From Humidesulfovibrio mexicanus (GTDB lineage: Bacteria > Desulfobacterota > Desulfovibrionia > Desulfovibrionales > Desulfovibrionaceae), in the NCBI RefSeq assembly GCF_900188225.1, contig NZ_FZOC01000005.1, positions 171,735 to 235,734 on the forward strand: a DNA stretch of 64,000 bases, in the 5' to 3' direction. Position numbers and translations under genes: made by a program. Of the stretch, positions 56,960 to 64,000 are shown piece by piece. Position 1 is the first letter of the stretch; each line of letters opens with the position of its first letter. Below the pieces are notes generated by a model. It saw nothing but the letters and a program-made list of their open reading frames with translations, was not told where the DNA came from and did not search any database.

Positions 56960-57361
56960 ATGGAAGGGCGGACGCGGGTTCTTGTGGTGGACGACGAGCA
57001 GCGCTTCGCCGCCAACCTGGTGAAGCTGCTCGGCATACACGGCATTGACGCCGAGGCCGCCTTCAGCGGCGAGGAGGCGCTGCCGCGCTTGAGGGAGGGC
57101 GAGCACCACGTTGTGCTTCTGGACGTGCGCCTGTCCGGAATCACCGGGCAGGCCACCCTGGAGCGTCTGCGCCAGGAGGGCGTGGCGGCCAAGGTCATCG
57201 CCCTCACGGGGCACGCCTCGGCGGAGGACGCGCTCGAACTCATCCGCCTGGGGGCCTTCGACTACCTGCTCAAGCCCTGCAACACGGAGCGGCTGCTGGA
57301 AGTCATCGGCAAGGCCAGGGCCAGATACGACGAGGAGCGCGCCGGAACCCCGGCGCGCTAG
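56960..57361 (+). CDS. Single-domain response regulator
   Basis: A 133-aa stand-alone receiver. It has the acidic pocket VVDDE, phosphoacceptor Asp in VVLLDVRLSG, Thr in ALTGHAS and Lys in DYLLKP, so it should be phosphorylatable. It has no output domain and must act through a partner. The start at 56960 follows AAGGGGG, ten bases after the stress protein. The hybrid kinase just upstream of the operon is a candidate phosphodonor; the pseudo-receiver inside the double HdrA is a conspicuous relative. Regulation of the complex by phosphorylation is inference. Confidence 0.92.
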   Translation: MEGRTRVLVVDDEQRFAANLVKLLGIHGIDAEAAFSGEEALPRLREGEHHVVLLDVRLSGITGQATLERLRQEGVAAKVIALTGHASAEDALELIRLGAFDYLLKPCNTERLLEVIGKARARYDEERAGTPAR

Positions 57362-57385
57362 CCCCCCAAGCCAAGGAGGACGGTC

Positions 57386-58681
57386 ATGGGCGAAGCGGCC
57401 ATTGTGATGGAGCCCAGGCGCAGCGAGTTCCTTTCCAAGGTGATGGAATTGCTGCCGGAGGGCGGAAACCTGTCCATGTGCCTCACCTGCGGGCTGTGCG
57501 CCTCCGGGTGCCCGGCCTCCGGCCTGGAGGGCATGGATCCGCGCAAGTTTCTGCGCCTGTGCGCCTTGGGGCAGGACGAGGAGGTGCTCTCCACCCCCTG
57601 GGTGTGGATGTGCACCATGTGCCAGCGCTGTGTGTACGCCTGCCCCATGCAGATAGACATTCCCCGGCTGGTGTACGAGGCGCGCACCGCTTGGCCGCGC
57701 GAAAGCCGACCCAAGGGCATACGCGGCTCCTGCGACCAGGCCCTGAAAAATGAGAGCAACTCGGCCATGGGCGCCCGCAGCGAGGACTTTGTCTACGTCG
57801 CGGGCGACATCCTGGAGGAGGTCAAGGAGAACCAGCCCGGCTGGGAGGATTTGCAGGTGACGTTCAACCGCCCCGGGGCGGAGTACTTCCTGAACCAGAA
57901 CTCGCGCGAGCCGGTGACCGAGCCGGACGAAATGGTGCCCCTGTGGAAGATTCTGCACACCGTGGGCTGCGACTGGACGTACGGCACCCTGGGCTGGGCG
58001 GCGGAGAACTACTGCATGTTCCTGGCCGACGACGCCGCCTGGGAGACCATAGTGCGCAACAAGGTGAAGGCCGTGGAGGACCTGGGGTGCAAATACTGGC
58101 TCAACACGGAGTGAGGCCACGAAATGTACGCAGTCCGGGCCGGACTGCAGAAGTTCAACATCACTCCCAAGTTCGAGATAGAGAGCATCATTCGCCTGTA
58201 TGCGCGCTGGATACGCGAAGGCAAGCTTGCGGTCAGCTCCGACTGGAACAAGGAGCTTGGCGTCACCTTCACTGTCCAGGACCCGTGCCAGCTGGTGCGC
58301 AAGTCCTTTGGCGACCCCGTGGCCGAGGATCTGCGGTTCGTGGTCAAGTCGGTGGTGGGCGAGGAGCACTTCATCGACATGTGGCCCAACAAGTCCAACA
58401 ACTACTGCTGCGGCGGGGGCGGCGGCTACCTGCAGTCCGGCTACACCGAGCAGCGCAGGGCCTATGGGGACCGCAAGCTCCGGCAGATTCTGGACACGGG
58501 CGCGGACTACTGCATCGCCCCCTGCCACAACTGCCATTCGCAGATTCATGATTTGTCCGAGCATTCGGGAAGGCACTTCCCCGTGGTCCACCTGTGGACG
58601 CTGATCTGCCTTTCCATGGGCTGCCTTGGCGAGAACGAGCGCAGCTACCTGGGCGAAGACCTGGCCAACGTGGGGTTGTGA
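57386..58681 (+). CDS. HdrD-like Fe-S oxidoreductase, selenoprotein (Sec at UGA 58112)
   Basis: A 431-aa HdrD-like protein read through an in-frame UGA at codon 243. The N-terminal half has two ferredoxin clusters (CLTCGLCASGCP and CTMCQRCVYACP). The C-terminal half has CCG-type motifs: QDPC, NNYCCGGGGG and PCHNC. The downstream paralog aligns without a gap across the UGA: NTE-UGA-GHEMY here versus NIECGHSFY there, so the UGA stands for Cys/Sec. A SECIS-like hairpin begins 15 bases after it. Without read-through both pieces would be useless halves. ATG at 57386 follows AAGGAGGA. Sec probably ligates or lies beside the catalytic cluster and would make thiol/disulfide chemistry faster. Related CCG proteins in anaerobes are known to use Sec in some cases. 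Confidence 0.9.
58112..58148 (+). promoter_or_regulatory. Selenocysteine UGA codon and bacterial SECIS-like hairpin
   Basis: UGA at 58112-58114 is followed after 15 bases by a perfect 7-bp stem, GCAGTCC (58130-58136) and GGACTGC (58142-58148), with the loop GGGCC. Bacterial SECIS elements lie just after the UGA and have a short stem with G residues in the apical loop, recognised by SelB; this one fits. The hairpin is also coding sequence. The SelB and tRNA-Sec genes are not in the window. Confidence 0.8.
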
Positions 58682-58758
58682 CGCACCCGGTGCGCGCCCG
58701 GCCCCAGCGAAAAGGCCGGGCGCGCACCGAAACGCCACACCTCACGGAGGCTACCGCA

Positions 58759-60033
58759 ATGAACGCAGTCATTCCCGCCCCGCTCAACGAGACACTCCGC
58801 CCGTATCTTTCCCGGTTCGACTTCAGCATGTGCATGACCTGCGGGGCGTGCAGCAGCGGCTGCCCCGCCTCCGGCCTTGCGGGCATGGACCCGCGCAAGC
58901 TGTTGCGCATGGCCGCCCTGGGCCTGGAAGAGGAACTGTTGTCCACGCCGTGGGTCTGGATGTGCACCATGTGCTTCCGCTGTGTGCGGGTGTGCCCCAT
59001 GCAGGTGGATATCCCCGGCCTGGTATACGCGCTGCGGGCCAGCTGGCCGCGGGAAAAGAAGCCCAAGGGCATCATCGGATCCTGCGACCAGGGCTTGAAG
59101 ACCGAAGGCGCGAGCGCCGTGGGGCTTTCCAGCAAGGACTTCGCGTTCGTGGTGGGCGATGTTCTGGAGGAGGTGCGCCAGAGCCAGCCGGAGTTCAAGG
59201 ATTTGCAGGCTCCCATCGACCGTAAGGGCTCGTATTTCTTCGTGAACCAGAACTCGCGCGAGCCCATGCAGGAGCCGGACGAAATGGTGCCGCTGTGGAA
59301 GATCCTCCACCTGGCCGGGGCGGACTGGACCTACGGGACGGCGGGGTGGGGCGCGGAGAACTACTGCATGTTCGCCGCGGAGGACGATCATTGGCGCGAG
59401 GTGCTGGAGAAGCAGGCGGCGGGCGTGAGGAAGCTCGGCTGCAAATCATGGGTCAACATCGAGTGCGGCCACTCGTTCTATTCCATCTGGGCCGGCTTGC
59501 AGCGTTTCAACATCGACCCCGGCGTGGAGTTCGACCACATCGTGAACTGGTACGCCCGCTGGATTCGGGAAGGGAAGCTGAAGCCCAGCTCCGACTGGAA
59601 CAGGAAGCTGGGACTGCGGTTCACCGTGCAGGATCCCTGCATGGCCGTGCGCAAGTCCATGGGCGATCCCTTCGCCGACGCGCTGCGCTTTGTGGTCAAG
59701 GCCTGCGTGGGCGAGGAGCACTTCGTCGACATGTGGCCCAACAAGTCCAACAACTACTGCTGCGGCGGGGGCGGCGGCTTCCTCCAGTCCGGCTTCAAGG
59801 AGGCCCGCCTGGCTTACGGCCGCGTCAAGACGGCGCAGATTCTCGCCACCGGGGCCGACTACGTCATCACCCCCTGCCACAACTGCCACGCGCAGATCGA
59901 GGAGCTTTCGCACCACGCCAAGGGCGGCTGGAAGACCGTGCATCTGTGGACCATGCTCTGCCTCGCCATGGGCTGCCTGGGCGAGAACGAGCGCGGCTAC
60001 CTGGGCGAAGACTTGGCGCAAGTGGGATTGTGA
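58759..60033 (+). CDS. HdrD-like Fe-S oxidoreductase, cysteine paralog
   Basis: A 424-aa paralog of the preceding selenoprotein, similar along the whole length. It has CMTCGACSSGCP and CTMCFRCVRVCP clusters, then ECGHS with Cys236 at the Sec position, QDPC, NNYCCGGGGG and PCHNC. Two tandem copies, one with Sec and one with Cys, suggest a duplication in which the sites diverged, or a heterodimer. A good GGAGG precedes the ATG at 58759. It is the last gene of the operon, and hairpins follow its stop. Both proteins probably accept electrons from the HdrA modules and act on a disulfide or pass electrons on; no membrane anchor is present. Confidence 0.93.
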   Translation: MNAVIPAPLNETLRPYLSRFDFSMCMTCGACSSGCPASGLAGMDPRKLLRMAALGLEEELLSTPWVWMCTMCFRCVRVCPMQVDIPGLVYALRASWPREKKPKGIIGSCDQGLKTEGASAVGLSSKDFAFVVGDVLEEVRQSQPEFKDLQAPIDRKGSYFFVNQNSREPMQEPDEMVPLWKILHLAGADWTYGTAGWGAENYCMFAAEDDHWREVLEKQAAGVRKLGCKSWVNIECGHSFYSIWAGLQRFNIDPGVEFDHIVNWYARWIREGKLKPSSDWNRKLGLRFTVQDPCMAVRKSMGDPFADALRFVVKACVGEEHFVDMWPNKSNNYCCGGGGGFLQSGFKEARLAYGRVKTAQILATGADYVITPCHNCHAQIEELSHHAKGGWKTVHLWTMLCLAMGCLGENERGYLGEDLAQVGL

Positions 60034-60051
60034 GGGGGCTGCGGCCTGGGC

Positions 60052-60092
60052 GCCGGGCGCAAAAAAGCCCGGCTGTCCTGGGCTGGCCGGGC
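60052..60092. terminator. Overlapping GC hairpins at end of hdr operon
   Basis: Three copies of a 7-base arm form two competing stems: GCCGGGC (60052-60058) with GCCCGGC (60067-60073), loop GCAAAAAA; or the same GCCCGGC with GCCGGGC (60086-60092). They lie 18-60 bp after the last hdr gene and 100-140 bp from the end of the convergent gene, so a two-way transcription stop is the simple reading. There is no clear U tract. Confidence 0.5.
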
Positions 60093-60192
60093 AGGCGGCA
60101 CCCTTGCTTCGGGCCCCGCCCAGGCGAGGGTCAGGGTACGCCGCCGGGAATAAGCCTACGACAGCGCGGCGCGTGTGTCCAGGGGCCGCACC

Positions 60193-60669
60193 TCAGCCCC
60201 TGGCCGCCTCCGGGTTCACCAGGCGCAGGAGCCGTTCGGCCGCAAAGGCCGGGGCGATGGCCCGCCGCGTCTCGCGGGTGGTCTCCAGATCGCCGCGCAA
60301 CTGCAGGGGCGCGCTGGCCGCCGCAGCCTCCAGGGCGCGCTCGAAGGCCTGGCGCAGGGCCTGGAAAGACGCCTCCACTTCCGGATACGCGTTGCCCTCG
60401 CGCCAGGGCAGCCGGAGCACTTCGGTCAGCTCCCCGGTCTTGTGCGCGGGCGTGGCCAGCTGGTGGAACTCCGCAGGTGACCATTGGCCGCGCTCGTTCT
60501 GGCCGGGCCAGCAGTAGTCCCAGCTGGCGTCCGGCGGCTTGGGGATCTGGCTTGCGATGCGCACCATGGGCACGCCCAGCTCGCGCTCGAACTCCGTGAG
60601 CGTGACGGTGTACCGGAGCACCGGGCGGAAATTGCCGCGCTTCTTGGTGATGACCCATTCGATGTTCAC
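60193..60669 (-). CDS. Small conserved-looking protein of unknown function in MoxR/VWA operon
   Basis: A 158-aa soluble protein that I do not recognise. It starts VNIEWVITKKRGNFRPVLRY and has a central WDYCWPGQNERG segment and a helical C-terminal half rich in Ala, Glu and Arg. I chose the GTG at 60669 because it overlaps the stop of the VWA gene (GTGA), which is strong evidence of coupled translation. It is the third gene of a MoxR-VWA operon, so it may be an accessory or substrate of that chaperone-like pair. Confidence 0.75.
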   Translation of the reverse strand: MNIEWVITKKRGNFRPVLRYTVTLTEFERELGVPMVRIASQIPKPPDASWDYCWPGQNERGQWSPAEFHQLATPAHKTGELTEVLRLPWREGNAYPEVEASFQALRQAFERALEAAAASAPLQLRGDLETTRETRRAIAPAFAAERLLRLVNPEAARG

Positions 60670-62018
60670 TGGCGCTCCTCCATGATGATGGCCTCCCCGA
60701 AGGGGGGCGGGTCGAAGTCTCTGGCCGGGGTGACCCAGAGCACGGGATAGCCTGGGTCCTCTGGGTAGGCGTCGCTGGCGAGGTCGGTGAAGTACACGAG
60801 ACAGGCCGGGTCCGCGCCCTCCTGGGCCAGCAGCTCGAAGGGCGGGCGAAAGCTGGTGCCCCCGCCTCCGGCGGCGGTGAAGTCCAGGGGCAAATCCAGG
60901 CTGGAGAGCCGTCTGACGGAGGTGAGGGCCGCGTCGCAGGTGAGCACCGTGATCTCGGCGCTGAACTCCTCCAGCACGGCGGAAAGCTCGGCCGCGAAGC
61001 GCTCCAGTTCCGCCTGGGTGATGCTTCCGGACACGTCCACGGCCACGGCGATTTCCGCAAGCTCCAGATTCTCCAGCCCCGGCAGGTACAGCCCGCTGTG
61101 CACATGGCGACGGTTGGGGCGCACCCAGGAAAAGTCGTTGCGCGCGGCCTTGGACAGGAAGCGGCGCAGCAGTTCGCGCCAGCCCAGGGCGGGAAACAGC
61201 CTGCGCGCGGCCAGGCGCTCCAGGCAGCCGGGGAGCTTGCCGCATTCGCGGGCCTTGTGCAGGGCCTGGGCCAGGGCGGCGTTCCAGGCCTCTTCTTCGA
61301 GATTGTTCGACGAGCCTTCCGGAGCGTTCGCGCCGGAGCTGTGGTCGCGCACCTCTCCGCTCATGCCGGGATCGCTGCTCTCCGCGCGCTCCTCCCCCGC
61401 GTCCCCGGAATCCCCGCCCGCCGCGGCAAAGGGCTGGTCGCCCGGTTCACCCTTGCTCTGGCCGCCCGGCTCGGGCTCCTGGTCGCCTTGGCCGCCGCTG
61501 TCGCCCCCTGCGCTGGTGGCGTCCATGTCTTCGGCGGGCCTGCTTTCCTCCTCGTTGCCGCCTCCGCTGGCCCCGCCCTTGACCTCGTCCATGCCGTACA
61601 CAAGCTCGGCGTAGATGGCGTCGGCGCTCTTGCCGTGGTGCGCCGGATCGTCCAGGTAGCCCGTGGGCAGGCTCAGGCCCGCCTCCAGCAGGATGGGATT
61701 GATGGCGTAGTCGCAGGCCTTGTTCCAGATCTTGGCGTCGCGGTCTTTGCGGCGCAGGTGGTGCAGACAGGCCAAGTGCAGCACCTCGTGGCACTGCAGG
61801 CCTTTGATGCGCTCCAGGGACACGGCGTTGACGTAGCCCGGATTGTAGGCAAGCACCTTGCCGTCGGACCAGGCCGTGGAGCAGTGGCGGTCTTCGCGCA
61901 GTTCCAGGCGCAGGGCCAGGCTGGCGAAAAAGGGATGGTCGAGCACCAGGGCGCTTCTGGCCCTGACCATCTTGAGGCGCGCGGCCCGGTCCTCCGTTTT
62001 CTCGCCGGTCTGGTCCAT
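60666..62018 (-). CDS. DUF2201-type protein, metallopeptidase-like domain plus VWA-like domain
   Basis: A 450-aa protein in two parts. The N-terminal part has an HExxH zinc motif, CHEVLHLACLHH near residue 78, as in putative metallopeptidases. Residues about 130-260 are a low-complexity acidic and Gly/Ser linker. The C-terminal part is VWA-like with the metal-site motif AVDVSGSI near 324. MoxR ATPases commonly work with VWA proteins to mature or load metal cofactors into other enzymes. The stop is shared with the next gene's GTG, and the MoxR gene ends right before the ATG at 62018, so all three are one unit. Confidence 0.85.
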   Translation of the reverse strand: MDQTGEKTEDRAARLKMVRARSALVLDHPFFASLALRLELREDRHCSTAWSDGKVLAYNPGYVNAVSLERIKGLQCHEVLHLACLHHLRRKDRDAKIWNKACDYAINPILLEAGLSLPTGYLDDPAHHGKSADAIYAELVYGMDEVKGGASGGGNEEESRPAEDMDATSAGGDSGGQGDQEPEPGGQSKGEPGDQPFAAAGGDSGDAGEERAESSDPGMSGEVRDHSSGANAPEGSSNNLEEEAWNAALAQALHKARECGKLPGCLERLAARRLFPALGWRELLRRFLSKAARNDFSWVRPNRRHVHSGLYLPGLENLELAEIAVAVDVSGSITQAELERFAAELSAVLEEFSAEITVLTCDAALTSVRRLSSLDLPLDFTAAGGGGTSFRPPFELLAQEGADPACLVYFTDLASDAYPEDPGYPVLWVTPARDFDPPPFGEAIIMEERQ

Positions 62019-63005
62019 CTAGACCACCAGCACGTCGCTGTTGGCGCAGGCCCAGCCCTTGAACGCCTCGGTCTCCACGATGGAGGGCTCGGTGGCGGCG
62101 GCGTCGCGCATGAGCAGCACGCCGAACTCCACGGGTAGGCGTCCGGCCAGCACGGCCAGGCTCGGCATGGCCCCGTCCGAAGCCTTGCGCGCCACGGACT
62201 CGCACAGGGCGTAAATGGCTGCGGGCTCTTCGGGAATGCGCACTCCGCCGGGGTTGGCCAGCACGGCGTCGGTTTCTGGCAGGCTGTCGCAGATGTCCAG
62301 GTAACCCAGGCATTCCAGGGCCGCAGCCTCGCCAACCGCGCCGCGCAGCAAGGCCCCCAGGGCCTCGCGGCCGGGCCGCGCGTCAAGAATGCGCGAAACG
62401 AACTCCCAGGAGCGCGGGGAGGGGAAGGCCTTCTCGCCGGAGAGCGGATCGTGGGCGTGCAGCAGCTTGGGCCGGAAGCGCAAAAATGCCCGGAGCCTGG
62501 AATCCACGCCCGCGCCTTCGGCCCAGGACAGCCAATCGTCCAGGTCGGGTTCGAAGTCCAGGTGCACCAGACGGTTCGCCAGGGCCGAGGGCATCCGGTG
62601 GGTGATTGCCCGGTCGGACTCGCGGTTGCCTGCGGCAAGCACGGTCCAGCCTTCGGGCAGGGCGTACTCGCCCAGCTTGCGGTCCAGGATGAGCTGATAG
62701 CAGGCCGCCTGCACCAGGGGCGGGGCGGAATTGAGCTCGTCCAGGAAGAGCACGCCGCGCCCGGCGCGCGGCAAAAACGCGGGCGGGCACCATACGGCTG
62801 CGCCCTGGGCGTCTATGCGCGGCAACCCGCGCAGATCGACCGGGTCGAGCAGCACGGCGCGCACGTCGATGAGTTCGAGGCCCCTGGAGGCTGCGGCCTG
62901 CGCCACGACTTGGCTTTTGCCCACCCCGGGCGCGCCCCACAGGAAGGCGGGCTGCCGGATGTCCATCAGGGTGGCCAGGGCGGAAACGATTTGAGACGGT
63001 TTCAT
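62019..63005 (-). CDS. MoxR-family AAA+ ATPase
   Basis: A 328-aa MoxR-type AAA+ ATPase with Walker A GAPGVGKSQ near residue 24, Walker B VLFLDELN near 86 and sensor-like AAGNRESDRA. MoxR proteins use ATP to help fold or activate partner enzymes and are paired with VWA proteins, as here. The stop lies directly before the ATG of the VWA gene. It is first in the operon; the 90 bp upstream reach the decayed mobile element and hold the only place for a promoter. Confidence 0.9.
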   Translation of the reverse strand: MKPSQIVSALATLMDIRQPAFLWGAPGVGKSQVVAQAAASRGLELIDVRAVLLDPVDLRGLPRIDAQGAAVWCPPAFLPRAGRGVLFLDELNSAPPLVQAACYQLILDRKLGEYALPEGWTVLAAGNRESDRAITHRMPSALANRLVHLDFEPDLDDWLSWAEGAGVDSRLRAFLRFRPKLLHAHDPLSGEKAFPSPRSWEFVSRILDARPGREALGALLRGAVGEAAALECLGYLDICDSLPETDAVLANPGGVRIPEEPAAIYALCESVARKASDGAMPSLAVLAGRLPVEFGVLLMRDAAATEPSIVETEAFKGWACANSDVLVV

Positions 63006-63099
63006 GAGCTGGATCCTCCAGTGGTGTCTGGAGGGATGGTATTGAAAATGAAATTCAAGGTCAAGTGTTGGCGATGCTGTTTCGAAGGTGGCGAATCAA

Positions 63100-63375
63100 A
63101 CTTGGCGACATGGCCGAGCGGCTCCGCAAGGCTGGCGCAGGCTGGCGGGGCGCATGGACACGGGCGCACACGACGTGACGGCGTTCATGGGGTTCCCGGC
63201 CCTGCACCGGGTGCCGCTGCGCAGCGCGAAACCGCTGGAGCCATTGAACAAGGACGTGTAGCGCAGGGCCGACGTGGTGGGCATCTTTCGAAAGGAAGCG
63301 CAACTCTCAGGCTTATGGTGGCGGCGTTGCTGGAACAGAGCGACGAGCGGCAGCTCCAGCACCGTTCCCGGCTCA
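63100..63375 (+). pseudogene. IS256-family transposase remnant
   Basis: Decayed C-terminal part of an IS256-type transposase. In pieces one can read AERLRK, then GAHDVTAFMGFPALHR, RSAKPLEPLNKDV, a stop (TAG where a Lys is expected), RRADVVGIFRKEA and, after a frameshift, LLEQSDERQLQHR. These follow the order of the family's conserved tail (FM.FP..H, TNPIERLNKE.KRR, DVVGIFPNEA, LLEQ.DEWQLQ.R). The rest of the gene and its ends are gone. Confidence 0.65.
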
Positions 63376-63944
63376 CGCTGGAAGCGCTGGATCGTATTAT
63401 TGCGAATGCGCCGGAGCATCTCGCCTGGGCAATTCAAGTGGCGTGGAATATTCCCTGCCGTCCTGGCCAGTATCTGTATTCGCTCACGTTTTCGGAGAAC
63501 GTGAAGTGGAAGCAGGGCGGCGTGGAGGTGTTTCACCGAAAGGTCCAGAAATGGGCGTTCGTCCGGTGCTCGGACGAGTTCATGCTGGCTCTGGAGGAGC
63601 GGCGGCATTTGCATAAGAGTGGACATCTCATCGAATATCAAGGCAATCCGGTTGCCGACATCGGCACGGCCTTCAGCAATGCCGCCAAGCGTGCCGAGTT
63701 GGATTACGATGTCTGCCCGTACGACATCCGGCACCTTTGGATCACGACAATGCTCGACAAGCAGGTGGAGATTTCCGCCATCGCCCACTTGGCCGGCACC
63801 AGTGTGCGCATGATCATAAAAAACTACTACGAACCGCATTCCTCGGAGACGGAAAAGGCGGCCGCACTGTTGCCGAAGCTCGGAACCGCGCAGGAGACGC
63901 CGCTGCGGTTGGTTGACCGTGTCAGGCCGGTTCAGGTGGCATGA
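63376..63944 (+). pseudogene. Truncated tyrosine recombinase (phage-type integrase), catalytic part
   Basis: About 190 codons of an integrase catalytic domain. The first catalytic Arg is in IPCRPGQYL, the second box reads YDIRHLW (His usually first, here Tyr), followed by LAGTSVRMI and the nucleophile region NYYEPHS. The N-terminal DNA-binding domains are absent because the frame joins directly to the transposase remnant; the open frame from an ATG at 63315 is therefore a chimera of both. Likely non-functional, though the catalytic residues remain. It marks an old island edge. Confidence 0.7.
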
Positions 63945-63962
63945 GGATTTGACACGGCAAAG

Positions 63963-64000
63963 ATGAAGGGGCTTGCCTTTGCGGAGGCAAGCCCCTTCAT
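63963..64000. terminator. Strong hairpin at the window edge
   Basis: A perfect 15-bp stem (ATGAAGGGGCTTGCC / GGCAAGCCCCTTCAT) with an 8-base loop ends exactly at the last base of the window. It lies 19 bp after the integrase remnant stop. Any U tract would be outside, so terminator is the likely but unproven reading. Confidence 0.6.

Noticed and set aside
58115..58681. Separate gene starting at the ATG at 58124 after the UGA
   Set aside because: No ribosome site, and the paralog aligns continuously through the UGA; it is the C-terminal half of the selenoprotein.
57386..58681. UGA as a simple nonsense mutation (pseudogene)
   Set aside because: Frame and all later cluster Cys are intact, the UGA is exactly at a conserved Cys position, and a SECIS-like hairpin follows.
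63100..63200. tRNA-like look of GGCGACATGGCCGAGCGGC
   Set aside because: No cloverleaf or T-arm sequence can be formed; better explained as transposase remnant.
62451..63944. 497-codon plus-strand frame covering MoxR and the integrase
   Set aside because: The first 200 codons are antisense of MoxR; only the last part has integrase similarity, joined by chance.

Overview
The window is GC-rich DNA whose gene content points to an anaerobic, sulfate-reducer-like deltaproteobacterium (Desulfovibrio-type, Desulfobacterota). The main reasons are a large HdrA/HdrB/HdrC/HdrD-type Fe-S and flavin electron-transfer operon, an in-frame UGA read as selenocysteine in one of its genes, and sigma-54 control of that operon. 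The taxonomic call is inference; no rRNA gene is present.

Region 1 (1-30818) is a hybrid NRPS/PKS cluster for a thiazoline-type metallophore, together with its uptake, export and regulation genes. A minus-strand operon reads panD (aspartate decarboxylase, beta-alanine supply), a Sfp-type phosphopantetheinyl transferase, an A-T starter protein, TubC-Cy-A-T-C-A-T, TubC-C-pseudoA-AL-KR-T, KS-AT-ACP, and a Cy-A-(T) protein cut by the left edge. Divergent from it are a TonB-dependent receptor, an AraC/PchR-type activator, two overlapping ABC half-transporters and a MATE exporter. Two Fur-like boxes lie in the two promoter regions. The second A domain of the main NRPS has a beta-alanine-like pocket, which fits the embedded panD.

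Region 2 (30815-42585) encodes surface glycan or protein-glycosylation enzymes. It has a PglF-like dehydratase, PglE-like aminotransferase and PglD-like acetyltransferase (UDP-diNAcBac-type pathway), a truncated aminotransferase pseudogene, a family-2 glycosyltransferase, an SDR epimerase/aminotransferase pair, a PglC-like phosphoglycosyl transferase, a GT4 glycosyltransferase and an AsnB-like amidotransferase. A TauE/SafE permease follows.

Region 3 (43614-60033) is a two-component sigma-54 regulatory pair (NtrC-type activator and hybrid PAS kinase), divergent from a ten-gene operon: hdrA, mvhD, an FdhB/FrhB-like Fe-S protein, a double HdrA with an inserted receiver-like domain, hdrC, hdrB, a tandem universal stress protein, a single-domain response regulator, and two tandem HdrD-like CCG proteins. 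The first HdrD-like protein carries Sec (UGA at 58112 with a perfect SECIS-like hairpin); the second has Cys at the same place. A near-consensus -24/-12 promoter and two 15-17 bp palindromes 20 bp apart lie upstream, so the neighbouring activator probably drives the operon.

Region 4 (60193-64000) holds a minus-strand MoxR ATPase / DUF2201-VWA / small-protein operon, then a decayed IS256-family transposase fused to a truncated tyrosine recombinase, ending in a strong hairpin at the window edge.
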